Shown in pieces: positions 29,318 to 40,520 of a DNA stretch of 64,000 nucleotides. A program made the position numbers and the translations under genes. Where the stretch lies: the NCBI GenBank assembly GCA_037178625.1, contig CM074132.1:744001-808000 (forward strand), written 5' to 3'. The first letter of the stretch is position 1. Each line of letters opens with the position of its first letter. The notes under the pieces are model-generated. The model was not told the origin of the DNA. It was given only the letters and a program-made list of their open reading frames with translations, and ran no database searches. Origin of the DNA: Skeletonema tropicum (taxonomy: Eukaryota > Bacillariophyta > Thalassiosirophyceae > Thalassiosirales > Thalassiosiraceae).

Positions 29318-29513
29318 AAAAAAGATGAACAGCTATAGGATTGTTCTACACGATATTGGTGCTTGATGAACAATGTCCATGGCTGTTCTCTCTCTCTCAA
29401 CATCCCTTCTGTCTGTCCCTAACGACCAGAGCGATGCGAGAAGCCGGAAGAAAGAGAAGGAGAAAGACAGGTGTGACGAGATCCGATTTCGTGCGGGCCA
29501 AGTCTACCTGTGA
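29318..29513 (-). repeat. Split direct repeat A, terminal copy
   Basis: 196 bp identical to 23232-23427. It is the 5' end of the element in the recombinase orientation. Confidence 0.85.
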
Positions 29514-29576
29514 GGGTTATGTGAGAATTCCTACGTAGAAGTTCTACGGATGTCACCCGTCCTTACTAAACCTGAC

Positions 29577-29583
29577 GCGCGTG

Positions 29584-29615
<32 letters not shown>

Positions 29616-29627
29616 TGTGTGTATATC
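29577..29627 (+). repeat. GTGC/CGTG microsatellite
   Basis: About ten GCGT tetranucleotides ending in GTGTGTGTAT. Confidence 0.9.
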
Positions 29628-30430
29628 ATGTCCGTTTGTCCGTTAGTTAGTGAGGTAGCCAAAATTTGCTGGCCAAAATTAGCATATCCGCCAATTTTGG
29701 CGAGGTTGTTTCTTCTCAATTTACACAAAGTAATACGTAGGAATTAGCTCCTAAAAGTCTATTGGCGAGGCATGTGACAGCCAGTCCCAGTGTCACATTT
29801 TGAGGTGTATGTAACACGAAGCGGATTGATTGAGTTTGGTAAAAGTGTCACATTCAGGGGGTTGAGTTTGGGAGTGTCACAAATAATTATTATTATCACA
29901 GTGCACAATCGTACTTTTAGAAGTGTAGTGGATGCAGGTGCCCAGTAGAAGCGCTTTTCTTGCAGCGGCAACGAGTTCAGGGTAGGAGCAAGAATAGATT
30001 GGACGGTGGGTACAAGCAACATAAGCATTCATGAGAAGTGGCTTCTTGAGGTGCAGCTTCTTCTTTGGCAGGAGCGAGTGGTAAGCATGTGAGAACATGA
30101 ACAGCCAAACCACAAGAGCTGCACGCAAACGAAAGGCAGATAAGTAAATTAGAATGAGGCAATTCTCATACTACTGCCTGTACAGCAGAGAATAATTATA
30201 ACACCATGTTACGTGTGTAACTAAATATTACATACTGACGCGAAGCGCTAGCCGCGCTTGCGCGGCTAGTTTTGATAACAATGGCGGTGGTGTGGGTGGA
30301 AAGGGCGCCCCCCTAAACGGTTGCATAATTAAGCAAATTTATGTAGATAAAAAAGAGGGCACCTCTTTTTCAATTTTGTGGTTCAGCCCATTCTTTTACA
30401 TATGTGCCCTGGGTCGATCGATACCATCCC
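29628..30430. other. Intergenic, repeat debris
   Basis: Minus-strand frames at 29759-30162 overlap without recognisable content. Contains ACGTAGGAATT (29736), GTTACGTGTGTAAC (30207) and a GC-rich hairpin, GCGAAGCGCTAGCCGCGC then TTGCGCGGCTAG (30241-30270). About 30355-30412 matches 20690-20740 in reverse. Confidence 0.4.
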
Positions 30431-30670
30431 AAATTTTGGGATGGATGGATGGGGTGATGTTTTGGACAACAACTTACCGCTCTATCTAAGGTGGTTGGAA
30501 ATAATATATTCTCTTTGCTTCATAGCATTGCAAAAAAGTTAAAACATCTCGAGACTCGAGATCAAAATTCAAATGAGGGGTAACAATTTATTTCACTCGG
30601 GTTTCCACTTTTCAAGTGCAATCGGCAACATGAAATAATTAGTTTGACATGAACATCTAACATCTCCACC

Positions 30671-32046
30671 ATGACGTCCACCAAACCTGCTAGCACCAAG
30701 CGCAGGAAGAAATCACACAACGATACGTCTCTACCGGCAGCTGCAAATGTTACTAATCTCCCATCAGCGGCGCTTATACACATAACAAGCTACTTGAAAT
30801 CTCAATCACGAGCACTGCTTGCTGTAGCCATTGCCACAACACATCTAGATGCCGAATCCTTGTCACAAGATAGCATTGTCTCGGACATTGTTGGAGATCA
30901 ATGGGACACTCTAGATTTCAGCGAGGTTGAGAATGATCTCGCAGCAAAGCTATCCGATGCAGATATTAGCGGTGTGTTATATTGTATCGATGCTGTGAAT
31001 AGATTGAAAAAGTTGAAGCTAACAAATTGTATCAGTATCACTGGCTCTTGTCTGGAGCCGATTCGTAATTCAAGAGTCATCAAGGAAATAGATCTTAGTC
31101 TAGTTGGTGATAACGAGAGTCCGGTGCTTCATCCTGAACCACCGCTATCTTTCAATGTTGTGTTGCCAATTCTGGATAGTATACTCGATCCACCGCTCTC
31201 TCCCGATGCTACCTTGCCAAATCCTCGTCCTCGCGGTCTCCTCCGTCTCGGTAACCTCCAAATGAGAAGAAGTTTGAAATTTATCCATTTCCCAAAGGTA
31301 TGGCGTCAGCAGCGTACTGATAATTTCTGTGAGTTCTTGCAACGGTATAGCGATTTGTGGAGGCGGGGAAATTCTTCTTGCAAGAAATGCTATAGGTATA
31401 TTGAGGGTTGGCGGGCGAGATGGGTACCCAGCGCTGCCGGTGACACGTGCGGAGTACTTGCTAAGACGTGCCATGGATGCTTGAATCATTACTGTGATCG
31501 GTGCTGGGATGAGGATGGTAATTATCTTTGCCTAAACTTTTGTCGCAGATGTGAACGATTCTATTGCAATGAATGTTCCAAGATGAGGTATTGCGAAAGA
31601 TGTGATAAGTTATATTGTCTGGATTGCGCCAGTTTTTGTGGCTGTGGTGGACCCGGTTGCAGAGGGAAAAGATTCTGTAGAGATTGTCAGCTCAGATGTG
31701 AAATGTGCAATAGAACATCATGTGCAGATTGTCGATCAGCATGGATCAGTGATGATCTTCGCGACATGATGAATGAATGCACAGCTTGCGAACGGGTTGT
31801 TGCACTCATTGCGAACTTCCGTCATGTTGCCATATGTGCACAATTTCCTTCTGCAACGACTGCAACAATGAGGAAGGCGGTAATGGTGTGAAATCATGTC
31901 ATGACTGCGAAAATAAACTATGTTTAGGTTGTCGCCAACGTGATTTCAAACAAAATGGTTTTAAGTGCACTGAATGCTATGGAATAATTGCTGCGGCGTT
32001 CACGGAAGCAACGGAGTTGCATCAAAAAGTAAAGTCTTGTTCCTAG
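30671..32046 (+). pseudogene. F-box-like/Cys-rich family, copy C, frameshifted
   Basis: Starts at the ATG at 30671 (MTSTKPASTKRRKKSHND). F-box-like LPSAALIHITSYLK and RALLAVAIA follow, then the LRR-like segment. The middle diverges from copies A and B: an inserted Pro-rich stretch (about 31185-31260) and a reworked first Cys cluster (CKKCYRYIEG, CHGCLNHYCDRCW, CRRCERFYC). Near 31795 a one-base change moves the final Cys-rich part (CTHCELPSCCHMC, CHDCENKLCLGCRQRDF) into another frame, ending at 32046. Without correction the product would be 406 residues and lose its last zinc sites. A functional truncated protein cannot be ruled out. Ends 19 bp from the convergent end of the next gene. Confidence 0.75.
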
Positions 32047-32064
32047 CTAAATTATTTTATGTAT

Positions 32065-34170
32065 TTACTTATTGAAAGGTAAAAGAAAGGACGTTGCATA
32101 TGATTTTTCGCCTACCGTCACAGGTAATTCATCCATCCTTTCTTGTATTCTTGACACAATATCTATTCTTTCTTCTACTCCCAGCCTGCCTCTTTCATCC
32201 AGGATAGAGTATGTCTCAGCCAACTCCTTCCATTGGAATGTTGTTTCGTCCTTCGATATTGCGTCATTCGTCAAAGTAGACGTCTTCTCATGGCCCGTGC
32301 CTATCTCTTTTGCATCCAAAATGTCCAAAGCGGTTTGGAAGTGCATTGCCGCCTTTTCGTAGTGATTCTTCCCCCGAGATGATGAAGGAGTTTGACTATC
32401 CTTATCAGGGTTTTCCATTATCGTTAAGTTTCCACCCAGCAGTCCATCATCCCCTTCGTCTAATCTTATAAGATTCCCTTCAAAACTATCATTCTTCTCG
32501 TTCTCGGCCAAAAAGTATTCGACAAATCCTAGCATTTCGTGTGTCGCCGCAACATCGGGATGCAGTGACCCACGATCCATAACGCGGTAACGCAATGCAA
32601 CCAAAAATCGCTCTCGAGCTGCATTCAACTTTCCCACCTCAGCGTAATCCAATCCACGTTCAAACCGTTCCGTAGCCTGAGTCCGGATATACTCCGGATC
32701 TTTCATTTGACTGAGAGTTGGTAACACGCTATTTGTGGATTCATTCTTCCAAGTTTCGGAAGTAGAAGCTTTCCTCCTTCGGTTACGACTGAGGCTATCG
32801 CAAGTACTGCGTTTGCTGTGTTTACTTCGTCGGCTGCCACTCTCACGGCTGCCACAACTATTCACCGATCCCTCCGTTACTATGGACGTCCGAGATGTGC
32901 GTAGTCCACTAGTTTTCCGGGGATTGAAAGACAGCGAAGTAAAAGACTCTTCCTCCTCTACATCCTCCATCTTTATTTTCTCCATTGATGCTCTCTTTGA
33001 GTGCTCGTCCATAGCTATAAGATTTGTCCAGGATTGAGCGCGGGAGGGCATGCTTTTAGTAGAATTAATGTCCAAGGATGATTTACTTTGGTCTTCTTCG
33101 TCCACGTCAGGGAGAATTTTACCAGAGAGGATTTTCCCTCGGGTAGGTTTTGAATGCTGAAATGATAAGTGTAGGCTGGTCACTCCCCGATCTCGACGGG
33201 AGTTGACCGGTAAGCGTTTGCTGTAGGGGCTGTAGGAGGAAATGAGTTGTGGAGGTTCGAGAATTTGTTTATGGCCTCCTTTTGGTGAATCCGAATCATA
33301 ATCGTGGGTGAAGTTTCCTGATGTACCCACAGTAGTTTGCGTTTGCAACGATTTTTGCGATTGATCATTATAAGTTGCAAATAATTGACACCTGCTGCCG
33401 CCTGCGGAGCCCTCCGATGTAGTACTGTTCGTCAGAATTGATTTTGAGCGACTTCTGGACATTGGTCCCCTTCGATTGACACTTTTGGATGTTCCTTCTG
33501 ACCCTGCTGCTGTTGTGGAGGCGCCTGCATTTCTTCTCTTGTTCGTCGAAGCGGATTGCTCCTCTAATATCAAATCATCCAAATCAATTTCTTTCTTGAC
33601 TGGTTCAATCGATGGCAATTCTACTTGCTCCACAAGAATTTCTTTACCCGTCATGTCTGGGAGTGAGCTATCCTCTAATTTTGATGTAGAAGTTGGCTTC
33701 TTTTTTGGATTGGTGCCACTCTTCTTTTTTGATCTTTGTTTCGAGTCATCTCGGCGTCGTTGCTGCTGTTTTGACTGTGGCTGATTTATATTAGATGCAG
33801 ATCTCAGAGATTGATTTTCAGTGGAGACGGAGATAACTTTTCCCGTCATGTCTGGAATATCCTCCACCTTCAATGTATTGGCAACGGCGCTACCGTTTGC
33901 AATGGCGCCATCTTCATCTGCGGCAGGGTTATTACTTCTGCACTCAGCTCTTCCCAATTGATCACGGTTGCCACCGTCTAATTTATCAGTTTCGCCCCCC
34001 GCAGCAGTAGCTGCAGCCCTCTCCTTATTTTCCCCATCATTAGCTGCACGTCTTTCTTTCGCCAAACGTTTCAAACCAGCAATAAAACTGTTATCAGGCT
34101 TGGCTGCCGCACCGTCGACAGTAGCACCGCCTTCGCCCTTCTCACCGCAATTGCCGCTCTGTCCACTCAT
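32065..34170 (-). CDS. 701-residue protein with C-terminal TPR-like region
   Basis: Single-exon frame from the ATG at 34170. The first 490 residues are Ser/Lys/Arg-rich and low in order, with two copies of a (L/I)PDMTGK motif (EDIPDMTGKVISVS and SSLPDMTGKEILVE) that may be a short binding motif. The C-terminal 200 residues contain helical hairpins of TPR type (RFERGLDYAEVGKLNAARERFLVALRYR, then HPDVAATHEMLGFVEYFLAE and HYEKAAMHFQTALDILDA). No targeting signal or membrane segment. TPRs usually mediate protein assembly; the exact role is unknown. It converges with copy C of the F-box family. Confidence 0.7.
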   Translation of the reverse strand: MSGQSGNCGEKGEGGATVDGAAAKPDNSFIAGLKRLAKERRAANDGENKERAAATAAGGETDKLDGGNRDQLGRAECRSNNPAADEDGAIANGSAVANTLKVEDIPDMTGKVISVSTENQSLRSASNINQPQSKQQQRRRDDSKQRSKKKSGTNPKKKPTSTSKLEDSSLPDMTGKEILVEQVELPSIEPVKKEIDLDDLILEEQSASTNKRRNAGASTTAAGSEGTSKSVNRRGPMSRSRSKSILTNSTTSEGSAGGSRCQLFATYNDQSQKSLQTQTTVGTSGNFTHDYDSDSPKGGHKQILEPPQLISSYSPYSKRLPVNSRRDRGVTSLHLSFQHSKPTRGKILSGKILPDVDEEDQSKSSLDINSTKSMPSRAQSWTNLIAMDEHSKRASMEKIKMEDVEEEESFTSLSFNPRKTSGLRTSRTSIVTEGSVNSCGSRESGSRRSKHSKRSTCDSLSRNRRRKASTSETWKNESTNSVLPTLSQMKDPEYIRTQATERFERGLDYAEVGKLNAARERFLVALRYRVMDRGSLHPDVAATHEMLGFVEYFLAENEKNDSFEGNLIRLDEGDDGLLGGNLTIMENPDKDSQTPSSSRGKNHYEKAAMHFQTALDILDAKEIGTGHEKTSTLTNDAISKDETTFQWKELAETYSILDERGRLGVEERIDIVSRIQERMDELPVTVGEKSYATSFLLPFNK

Positions 34171-35638
34171 ATCGTCGCTATATTATACCCACCGATGAGA
34201 CAAATAATATTAATAATAATCTTTTGAAGGTGCTCTCTCTAGAGTAATTTAAACGAACCATGTAAAGTGCTCTACTGTAGGTAATATGATGGAGTTGGGT
34301 TGAAGTCATTTTACCATAATCGCAAGCACACTTTATCTACCACCCAACCAAAAACAGAACACGTGAATGACCGTCGCGTCATCTGTCATGACTTCAAAGT
34401 TCAATGCGGACACTCTATCTATCTATCATTCAAGAATTCTTTCTGCTTCTTCGATCTTAATATTTCTCGTTTTCAACCTATCGTTACCCACTCTCCCTTC
34501 GCATGCACCATTTCACACGATTTAATGATGTGATTCTTGCCAAAGTCGATAAGTAGCTGTCTTATCTCCTTGACTCCATCCACTTGATTCCTACGTACCT
34601 CCTGTACAAGATGTCATCCGGCATTCCAATATCGCGCAAAAATACATTTCAAAAATTTCCCGCGTCTTTTGTTCCAACTCTTTCAAGCACCGCACACAAA
34701 AAACATAATTCAACATCATGGGGAAATGAACCAAAATACCATGAAATTCCTGTGCTATATGTAGTCACGTCCAAAGTCGTGTGCTATCTCTCACACTATG
34801 TGATTGCTATTTGCACGAAATCAATTTCAAGAGGGGTTCTTAGTTTCACGTCTAACAGACTGTAAGGGATCGAGCAAACAGCTGTCAGAATTGTCGAGCC
34901 ATTTCAAGTAACCGGTGAGCTCCGGTGTGAGGCTACCATTTTCATGTGCACTAATCGTATTCTATATATCACATCGAAGGGGCGTACAATACCTAAGTAG
35001 GTATAGATAGATAGATTATTTTAGTCATGTCGAGCCATTTCAAGTAACCGGTGAGGCTACCATTTTCATGTGCACCAATCCTACTAATCGTATTTTATCA
35101 CATCGAAGGGGCTACTTAGTACTTAGGCAGGTAAGTCTTATCGCTTACCGCACACATTCACAAATACGCCAGGTTTGTGGTAAGTCTGCATTCTTTCTTA
35201 TCGGAGTACCGTTCGGACATAGCTCTTTCTCACGTTTGGTTTGTTTGGTTTATCAAGCCCGCCCTCGCATGAATGCATTTTCCGGGCGAGTCGCGAGATG
35301 CTTAGAGAGCTACATAGAGAGAGAGAGGGTTGCGGCGAGGGTTGTGTACCTACCCACTCACAACGAATTCAATAGGAACATCTCTCTTCTATATCTAACA
35401 TTGGTGATGTTTATTATTTCTATTGCTATTGGCTCCTAGTTGCTTGATAGTTATCATCTTGACCAAGCATAAGCTCCACCGCCACGACAAGACGGCCAAC
35501 AATCGGTGGAGAAGGCCCTCAGTAGTGAATGAGGGGGGACCGAGGAAGAGGAAGGATGTTCGATCCACTTTTGTTTGATAATGACTAAAGGGTTGTTTCG
35601 GTAAATAGATCAGTTGTAGTTGAGTCGATCTTGTGGCT
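34171..35638. other. Intergenic with a short direct repeat
   Basis: No supported gene. GTCGAGCCATTTCAAGTAACCGGTGAG and following sequence at about 34892-34981 recur at 35028-35111 (GAGGCTACCATTTTCATGTGCAC, ATCACATCGAAGGGGC). Frames at 34300-34865 and 35068-35439 lack recognisable features. Confidence 0.5.
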
Positions 35639-38600
35639 CTAGTTGAAGATCGACCCATCAGCATCATAGCCGGTAAAGTCATCATCATCATCGTCATCAG
35701 CAGCAGCAGCAGTCAACTTCGAGCCTCCAAAAATAAGCGGCACATCACCAGGAGCCACGCCTCCAACAATATCAAGTTTGGCTATGAGGAAGGCTGGAAC
35801 ATTCTCCACCTGGGTCTGTTCTCTATACTTTTCCTTCCCAACAATCGTGCTACACTCTCCCACACCAACATTACCAGCCTTATCAGTTGCCGTGACACGC
35901 ACAATGTACACACGAGTCTTGATGGGGGAATTAATCTGGCATCTCTCGTAACGTTTTGATTTATAACAATAATCATCCTCCACCCAGATTGACAAGATGT
36001 TCCCAGTAGTCTCAAGCGGCTCGGAAATTAGCACCATCTAAATTTTGCAACATCATATAACAGAGATGGAGAGGAACAAACATTTGAGTGAATGCAAGTA
36101 AGAGATGTGCGGCGGATTCAGCTATGCCAATATGACTCACCTCGTTTTGAAATGCAACCGCCTCGTTACTAAGCACTTCAATGGTCACTGCCAAATCATC
36201 AGTATCGGTACATTCGTCCTCGTCAACAGCAGTGAAGCTGAAATCTAAATTTCTGAACTCTCCCGATCCATACAAATCTTGGGCGCCAATGTTGCACGTA
36301 ACTTGGGGTTTCTTGTCGTCAACGGCGACCGTTACATCGATTTCTGTAGTATCCTCAAGAGGTCGATTTCCACATCCCAAGGCAACAGCCTTGATTCCAA
36401 TAATGGCCGAACAAGTTGGAGCATCTTTATCTTCAAAAGTTAGGTCAACCTCCCTACAGTCATCTAAAGCTGACACCAACCCAGGAGCACTAAAGCAATC
36501 GAGAGCATCTTGTGAAGTGGGGAAGATTTTGTCGCTGCATTTAAGGATGGCTTCAGCAGCATTGATCTCAGGGGGGAAGATATCTTCAGCACACTCGTCA
36601 ATTTGCTTGTCTTCATCACAAGTGTTGTCAATTCCGTCACCTGTGCACAGTTTGGGTTTGGAGTGTATAGTATTTGAGAAAGTGAACACTTGGAAATTTG
36701 TTGAAAAAATAATGGCATATTACTCACATCCATGTCCCTTGGCAAGTTCATGTGGAGTGCGGCAGGCTAGTTCTTGAAGTGCGAATCTTGAGTTTTCATA
36801 CGTTGCCTCAACAAATGCGAGCTGGACATAACTATCAAGATAGGCACACACATTATCCATGCGGCTGAAAATCATTCTTGCGGATTCAAGTATGAATTTG
36901 ACTAGTACTATTGGTACGTTAAAAAATTCAGTCACCGCCTTAATAAGACAAACAGCAACAGCAAAAGACACATTTCGTTAGAAGTCGCGGCGTCGGCGGT
37001 CAATTTAGATAGTATCACACGAACATGGTCATGGTCAACTTACTTTGACGGCATTATCAAGAAGCTTTTCCACAAGACCGACGGAAAAGGTATACATTGT
37101 AAGCTCCCCTTCAAATTCTATACATAGAGGATAGCAATAGCATAAACAAAGGTTAATCATGTGAGACATAATGTAATGCTTGTAGGGCTTGTTCTTGGGT
37201 CAGCTCACATACACATACTCACCTGAATCACAGCCCGAGGCCATGTATATGTCTCCAGCACGTGTCTCCTTGATCGGCAGAACTGAATTCCTTCTGGAAG
37301 GAAGGTCTCCACAGAGCCCATCATTTTCGTCTTTCACAGCTTGATCGCAATCAGATCCATAAAGGAATTGTCCCACAATTTGCTGGCAAATGTGAATCAT
37401 AGCTAACCGGGCAACTGACAAGGCACTGTCAGCCGAAAATGGGTCAAGTTCTTGAACAATGCCCCAAGTCATGGAAAGTGGGGAAGTACTTAAAAATAAA
37501 TCAGTCGCTCCTTCAAATGCATTGGCGTAAATAGGGTTTTTCGTAGAAGTAGCAAACGATGATCCGGCGCCTGCTAGAGCTGCAAGTCCTCTAACCAATT
37601 TTGTCAAAATAGGCGTGGTTATTTCGTCCTAAAATACGGTGACAGTGACACGGACAGAGTTAGATAAAGAGTTGAAGTACAGGCACAAGATGATTCAAAA
37701 CTCTTTTGATGAGACAACTAACCTTGATGAAGGTTTCGACGGTGTAAAATATCTCCAAGCAGCCGCATTCGAGTTCTCCTCTAGAATCTGGACATTCAAA
37801 CTCATCTTCACTTTCAGAAATAATTCCGACGCTGGCTACATCGGGTCTCGAGGGTAGCTTATTCTTCTCATGCTCACGGCGTGCTACCTTTACACTCTGC
37901 AGCGTTGAGAGAGTCTCTCTTAAAGATTCAACTTTTGTATGTAGAGAAACAAACGATGTCAATTATCAACTGAAACTAGGTAAGCTTCGACTCTCCAGTC
38001 TTCAGTACATACAGCTTTGAACTCACCATCTAGCCGACGTGTCTTCTTATCAATTGAACCCTTCAAGACCTCGCCAACAATCATCGCAGTATATTTAGAT
38101 TCATTCTCATCGATATCCTTCTTCAAATATTGCTCTACGAATTCCAACTTTTGGGGATCACTGAAGTCTTTCACGACACTTTCCTTAAGCTTTTCATTAA
38201 ATGCATCTTCATCCTTGGAAAGCGACTCGAATACCTTCGAGATGACTTCGTCTGCATCTTTATCTTTCAAACCATGTTCGGATGCAAATTTCTTCGCCTC
38301 ACGAGCTTGTTCGGATTGCAAAAAGTCAGCTGCAGCTCCCTCCCCGCCTAGGCGACGACGTGGCGGAGTCGAAGCAGAGCAGGTATCAGTAATCTTGGTC
38401 AAGGTTTCGTCCTTGGAATTAGTAATCGCTTCAGTGATAGTCCCCTCAGATGTAGAAACTACATCTTCAACATCCTCAACAATTGAACCAGCAACATCAT
38501 TTAAGGCCGTCTGAATTGCTTCGAGGACTCCATCAGAAGAATTCTTCTTGATGTGATTAGCTAGAAGGCCTGAATAAAGATTCTTCACAGTTACAGGTGT

Positions 38601-40520
38601 TGATACGAAGTCAAATGTTCAAAGGCGAGAGCTGTCAGATTATGCAGGAAAAGAATGTGATTGAGTTGGGCCGCAGAAAGAAATGGAACTGGAACTCACT
38701 TGCAAGGTAATGAGAGGAGGGACGTCAGCCAAGAGAAAGTCTCGAAGCCGTTCGGTTCCAACACAGATACCATCCACCTCAGGGATTTGGAATATGAGAG
38801 GCTGGAAGCAAGTCTTGCAATCGGAACACGATTGTTCGTCAGTTTTGAAGCACGTGTCACAATCATCGAGAACAGGACCGCCACATGGCTCCAAATGCCC
38901 AGTACAAGTACTAGCCTCTCCCACCCCTTCTCCTTCTTCAAGTAGCTGGCGAAACCAATTGCCTGGATTAAGAGAATCAAGCGAATCATCAATCCAGTCC
39001 CCCAAGCCGTCAACAGATTTTGAGAGCCCATCTGTCGCACCTATAATTAAATCAACAATTCCTAAGATGGTGCATACATTTGTCAAAATCTGAAAAAGAA
39101 GGTCAACAAAAAGGTGGGGTGAGCAAAAGAATGGTAGAGGCAGAAAAAGCTAAAATCTCTCCTACTTACATTTTGCATATGTTGAAGGCCAGAAAAAGTG
39201 TAAACCATCTGGGTAGCTAAAGGCACCATTGCATTGACCATAGTATCCTCAATCATGGATACATTCAACGACGCAACAAATTCCATGATAGACCCAGGAA
39301 TCTCATTCTCATTGGTATCGCTGTATCCAAAAACACAGCTGAGAGGATTCTCAATGAACCCTCCAACATCGGCAACAGGGCAAGCGATCACCTCCCACAT
39401 CTTCGATGGAGGGCCAGTGCCGTCCCAAAACTCACCAGTGCCTTGTGGGAAAGCTGGAAATGCGCCAGGACCATCTCCGAAGGGTAGCGGTTTAGAGGTA
39501 GTGTTCTCGTCGATTTTCAGACGGTTACCTTCACTGGGTGGGACCCCGCCGATTTTGAATTCACCATTGTCGTCAACCTGTTAAGTTAAGGCAATAGCAA
39601 TGGGGAGAGGGGTGAGATAAAGAGCAATAAAGCAATGTGGACTCTATCTGTCTGTAGCAGTAGCAGGCTGCGGGGCAAAAGCAAAACTTTCATCACCAAA
39701 AGAGATAAGTATCACGTATATGTACTTACATCATCAAACCTGGTAATGATACCACTGGGAGGGTTGCGTGGCACAAGCTTTCATGTTATTAAAGACATAT
39801 GTATATGTGAGTAAGTTACATCTATATTCATAAAACACTTCGACTTAAGAGATACAATACTTACCTCCCGGTGCTTTTCATCATCGATACCAAGACGAAT
39901 TGCATTATGAGCCAATCTACGAGACTTCTCAATCCCATCACGATGGTCACGTGGTGTGGGGGCCATGAGATGCTTACGTAGGTTGAATTGGTTGGTAGCC
40001 TTGGAGAAATCGCGCCTGTGTACAGATATAATAAAACACAACAAATCAGCACCTACGTCATGCTGTGGAGAGGAACAACATTGATAATCACGAACACATT
40101 CTAACATAAAACAACTCACTTGAAAGTTAACCCCGGGTGTAGATCATCGCCTTTCACGAGTGGCAAGAGAAGAGTCAACATGCCAAGCACATTAAGATTA
40201 CCCTTGAAGATGAAGACAAGTCCCTTGAGAAACTTGATGGGAAGAGACAAAGCGCAGTAGAGACCCGAAAAAGAAGAAGGAAGAAGCCAGTTTTTATGGA
40301 TTTTTTTCGAGATAAGAGCATCTTTCTTGATCATTTGTTCGTTGGTCGTATCAATCTTCTTTCTCATGGTCGTACCAATCCAAATTGTTGAAAACATGAT
40401 GGCAGATGCTACGGCAATGTTGGAAATCATCATCAAACGATGGCGATGGGGGTCAGGAGCAGGAGGAGGATCAGCATGGCTCCAAGGTAAGGAAGGCAAG
40501 GCGGGAAGAACAAGGACCAT
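35639..40520 (-). CDS. 1,250-residue extracellular/membrane protein, 12 exons, HYR-like C-terminus
   Basis: Exons on the minus strand: 40520-40120, 40015-39865, 39777-39730, 39577-39170, 39089-38700, 38582-38027, 37931-37723, 37628-37223, 37117-37044, 36938-36728, 36640-36141 and 36037-35639. Every junction is GT-AG (mostly GTAAGT or GTGAGT) and the sum is 3,753 bases, exactly 1,251 codons with the stop. The N-terminal exon has hydrophobic segments (MMISNIAVASAIMFSTIWIG, and LNVLGMLTLLLPLV) that could be a signal anchor. The middle has Cys clusters (CDTCFKTDEQSCSDCKTC) and amphipathic regions. The end has CDGIDNTCDEDKQIDEC (Ca-binding-like loop) and HYR/Ig-like modules (VTATDKAGNVGVGECSTIV), with a final Asp run. 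Probably a surface or secreted protein of a diatom-type family; function unknown. An internal start at M31 is possible. Confidence 0.75.

Larger units (their letters stand above)
23022..29513 (-). mobile_element. Tyrosine-recombinase element with DIRS/Ngaro-type split direct repeats
   Basis: Two pairs of identical repeats are present: a 192-bp pair at 23022-23213 and 23426-23617, and a 196-bp pair at 23232-23427 and 29318-29513. Read on the minus strand, the direction of the recombinase, the order is repeat A (29513-29318), interior, recombinase, repeat B (23617-23426), repeat A (23427-23232), repeat B (23213-23022). This is the A1-ORFs-B1-A2-B2 split-direct-repeat layout known from Ngaro and PAT elements of the DIRS order. 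Both pairs show no mismatch by eye, which suggests recent mobility. The 4.1-kb interior (25118-29317) has the room expected for gag and RT/RNase H, but I find no reverse-transcriptase motif there; frames are short. Confidence 0.7.
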
